In this document: in pieces, positions 63,473-64,000 of the stretch
Position numbering within the stretch: position 1 is the first letter of the stretch
Layout: each line of letters begins with the position of its first letter
Assembly: GCF_004792295.1 (NCBI RefSeq)
Contig: NZ_SRRY01000001.1
Span: forward strand, 1,746,501 to 1,810,500
Direction of reading: 5' to 3'
Length of the DNA: 64,000 nt
From: Pseudoalteromonas sp. MEBiC 03607
Lineage (GTDB): Bacteria > Pseudomonadota > Gammaproteobacteria > Enterobacterales > Alteromonadaceae
Program-made: the position numbers and the translations under genes
Notes under the pieces: model-generated
Databases searched by the model: none
Told to the model about the DNA's origin: nothing
The model's input: the letters and a program-made list of their open reading frames with translations, nothing else

Positions 63473-64000
63473 CTAATCCAGCTCTAAGAATTTACGAATT
63501 TCAGGGAGTTTATTAAGGCCATCTTGGTAGCCAATCTCGATGAGCTTTTGTGTGTAACGCTTCTCAAACAGTAAGTAGCTGGTTAAGCTTGATTGCGAGC
63601 GTTTTTTTACCCCGATAAGACGTAATAACACTTTAATCGCCATTGGCATATCGTCATAAAACTGTGCGGCAATTACATTAAAGTTCTGTGAGGGGTTAAT
63701 CACGCAGGTTTCGATTTGCTTTAATTCTTGATGTTTGTCGCGAGCAGGTAACAGGCTCAAGGTTCGGTTGATACGTTGTAAACGCTCTAAATCAGACTGC
63801 AAGGTATCGGTAAATACACTGTCGAGTAAGTGACCCGCAATATTTGAAAGTCCTGGATAGTGTGGTTGATAGCCCGGAGGATGTGGTGCTTTTGGTTCGT
63901 CTACACCAATGATAAAAATTTTCTCAGCGCCTAAATGCACAGAAGGGCTCAAGGGCGATAGCTGGTGGATTGAGCCATCACCAAAATAATGGTTATGTAC
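63473..64000 (-). CDS. Patatin-like phospholipase, C-terminal part (5' end outside window)
   Basis: The frame runs to the window edge and gives about 175 residues. At the edge it reads 'HNHYFGDGSIHQLSPLSPSV', where the Asp in GDGS fits the catalytic Asp of the patatin Ser-Asp dyad (DG[GA] motif). 'HLGAEKIFIIGVD' is the next conserved strand. The GXSXG serine motif lies outside. The C-terminal 160 residues are an alpha-helical tail. It is probably a cytoplasmic or membrane-associated lipid acyl hydrolase. The stop is directly next to the antiporter stop. Confidence 0.75.
   Translation of the reverse strand, partial: VHNHYFGDGSIHQLSPLSPSVHLGAEKIFIIGVDEPKAPHPPGYQPHYPGLSNIAGHLLDSVFTDTLQSDLERLQRINRTLSLLPARDKHQELKQIETCVINPSQNFNVIAAQFYDDMPMAIKVLLRLIGVKKRSQSSLTSYLLFEKRYTQKLIEIGYQDGLNKLPEIRKFLELD

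Noticed and set aside
2..64000. CRISPR arrays, tRNA/rRNA genes, insertion sequences, prophage or integrase genes
   Set aside because: No spaced repeats, no cloverleaf or rRNA sequence recognised, and no transposase or integrase-like protein in any frame.

Overview
The window looks like chromosomal DNA of a marine gammaproteobacterium of the order Alteromonadales, most probably Pseudoalteromonas. This is inferred from moderate GC content, Escherichia-like order of the housekeeping blocks, the phenylalanine-degradation pair phhA-phhB, the sap-psp-ycjXF neighbourhood, and the protein sequences themselves. It is almost entirely core genome. I see no rRNA, tRNA, CRISPR array, prophage, plasmid gene or transposase.

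Layout. 1-8.6 kb: proteostasis block, with the end of tig, then clpP, clpX, lon, hupB and ppiD, then a small GNAT acetyltransferase/cupin pair. lon has a near-perfect sigma-32 promoter and clpP a weaker candidate. 8.6-19.1 kb: sapABCDF and pspF on the minus strand, diverging from pspABC-ycjX-ycjF across a sigma-54-type promoter. 19.2-23.2 kb: methionine gamma-lyase, phhA-phhB under two TyrR/PhhR-like boxes, and two orphan genes. One orphan is bracketed by a perfect 65-bp direct repeat of the phhB terminator. 23.3-27.5 kb: an RND efflux permease and adaptor. 27.8-32.0 kb: map-glnD-dapD on the minus strand, divergent from rpsB.

32.3-45.2 kb: the classical rpsB-tsf-pyrH-frr-uppS-cdsA-dxr-rseP-bamA-skp-lpxD-fabZ-lpxA translation/envelope cluster. 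In E. coli this runs straight on into lpxB-rnhB-dnaE-accA. Here a 7-kb block separates lpxA from lpxB: an rlpA-like lipoprotein gene and a complete minus-strand cydA-cydB-cydX-cydD-cydC operon, including a 50-residue CydX found by reading the sequence directly. 52.5-60.4 kb: lpxB, rnhB, dnaE, accA, tilS and a small membrane protein. 60.5-64 kb: a GGDEF diguanylate cyclase, a Kef-type cation/proton antiporter with an RCK domain, and the C-terminal part of a patatin-like phospholipase cut by the window edge.

The genes cooperate as expected: protein quality control (Tig/ClpXP/Lon/PpiD), envelope-stress response (Psp, RseP, BamA, Skp), lipid A and phospholipid precursor supply (LpxD/FabZ/LpxA/LpxB, CdsA, AccA), undecaprenyl and isoprenoid supply (UppS/Dxr), and microaerobic respiration (cytochrome bd with its CydDC maturation exporter). 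No wholly new system is evident. The best leads are the repeat-flanked cassette at 21.77-22.62 kb, the cyd block placed between lpxA and lpxB, RNA hairpins inside the psp and clp operons (one occluding the ycjX ribosome binding site), and the RND pump whose proton-relay residues differ from AcrB. Many starts here are GTG or TTG (hupB, frr, skp, lpxA, cdsA, fabZ, the cupin and the antiporter).
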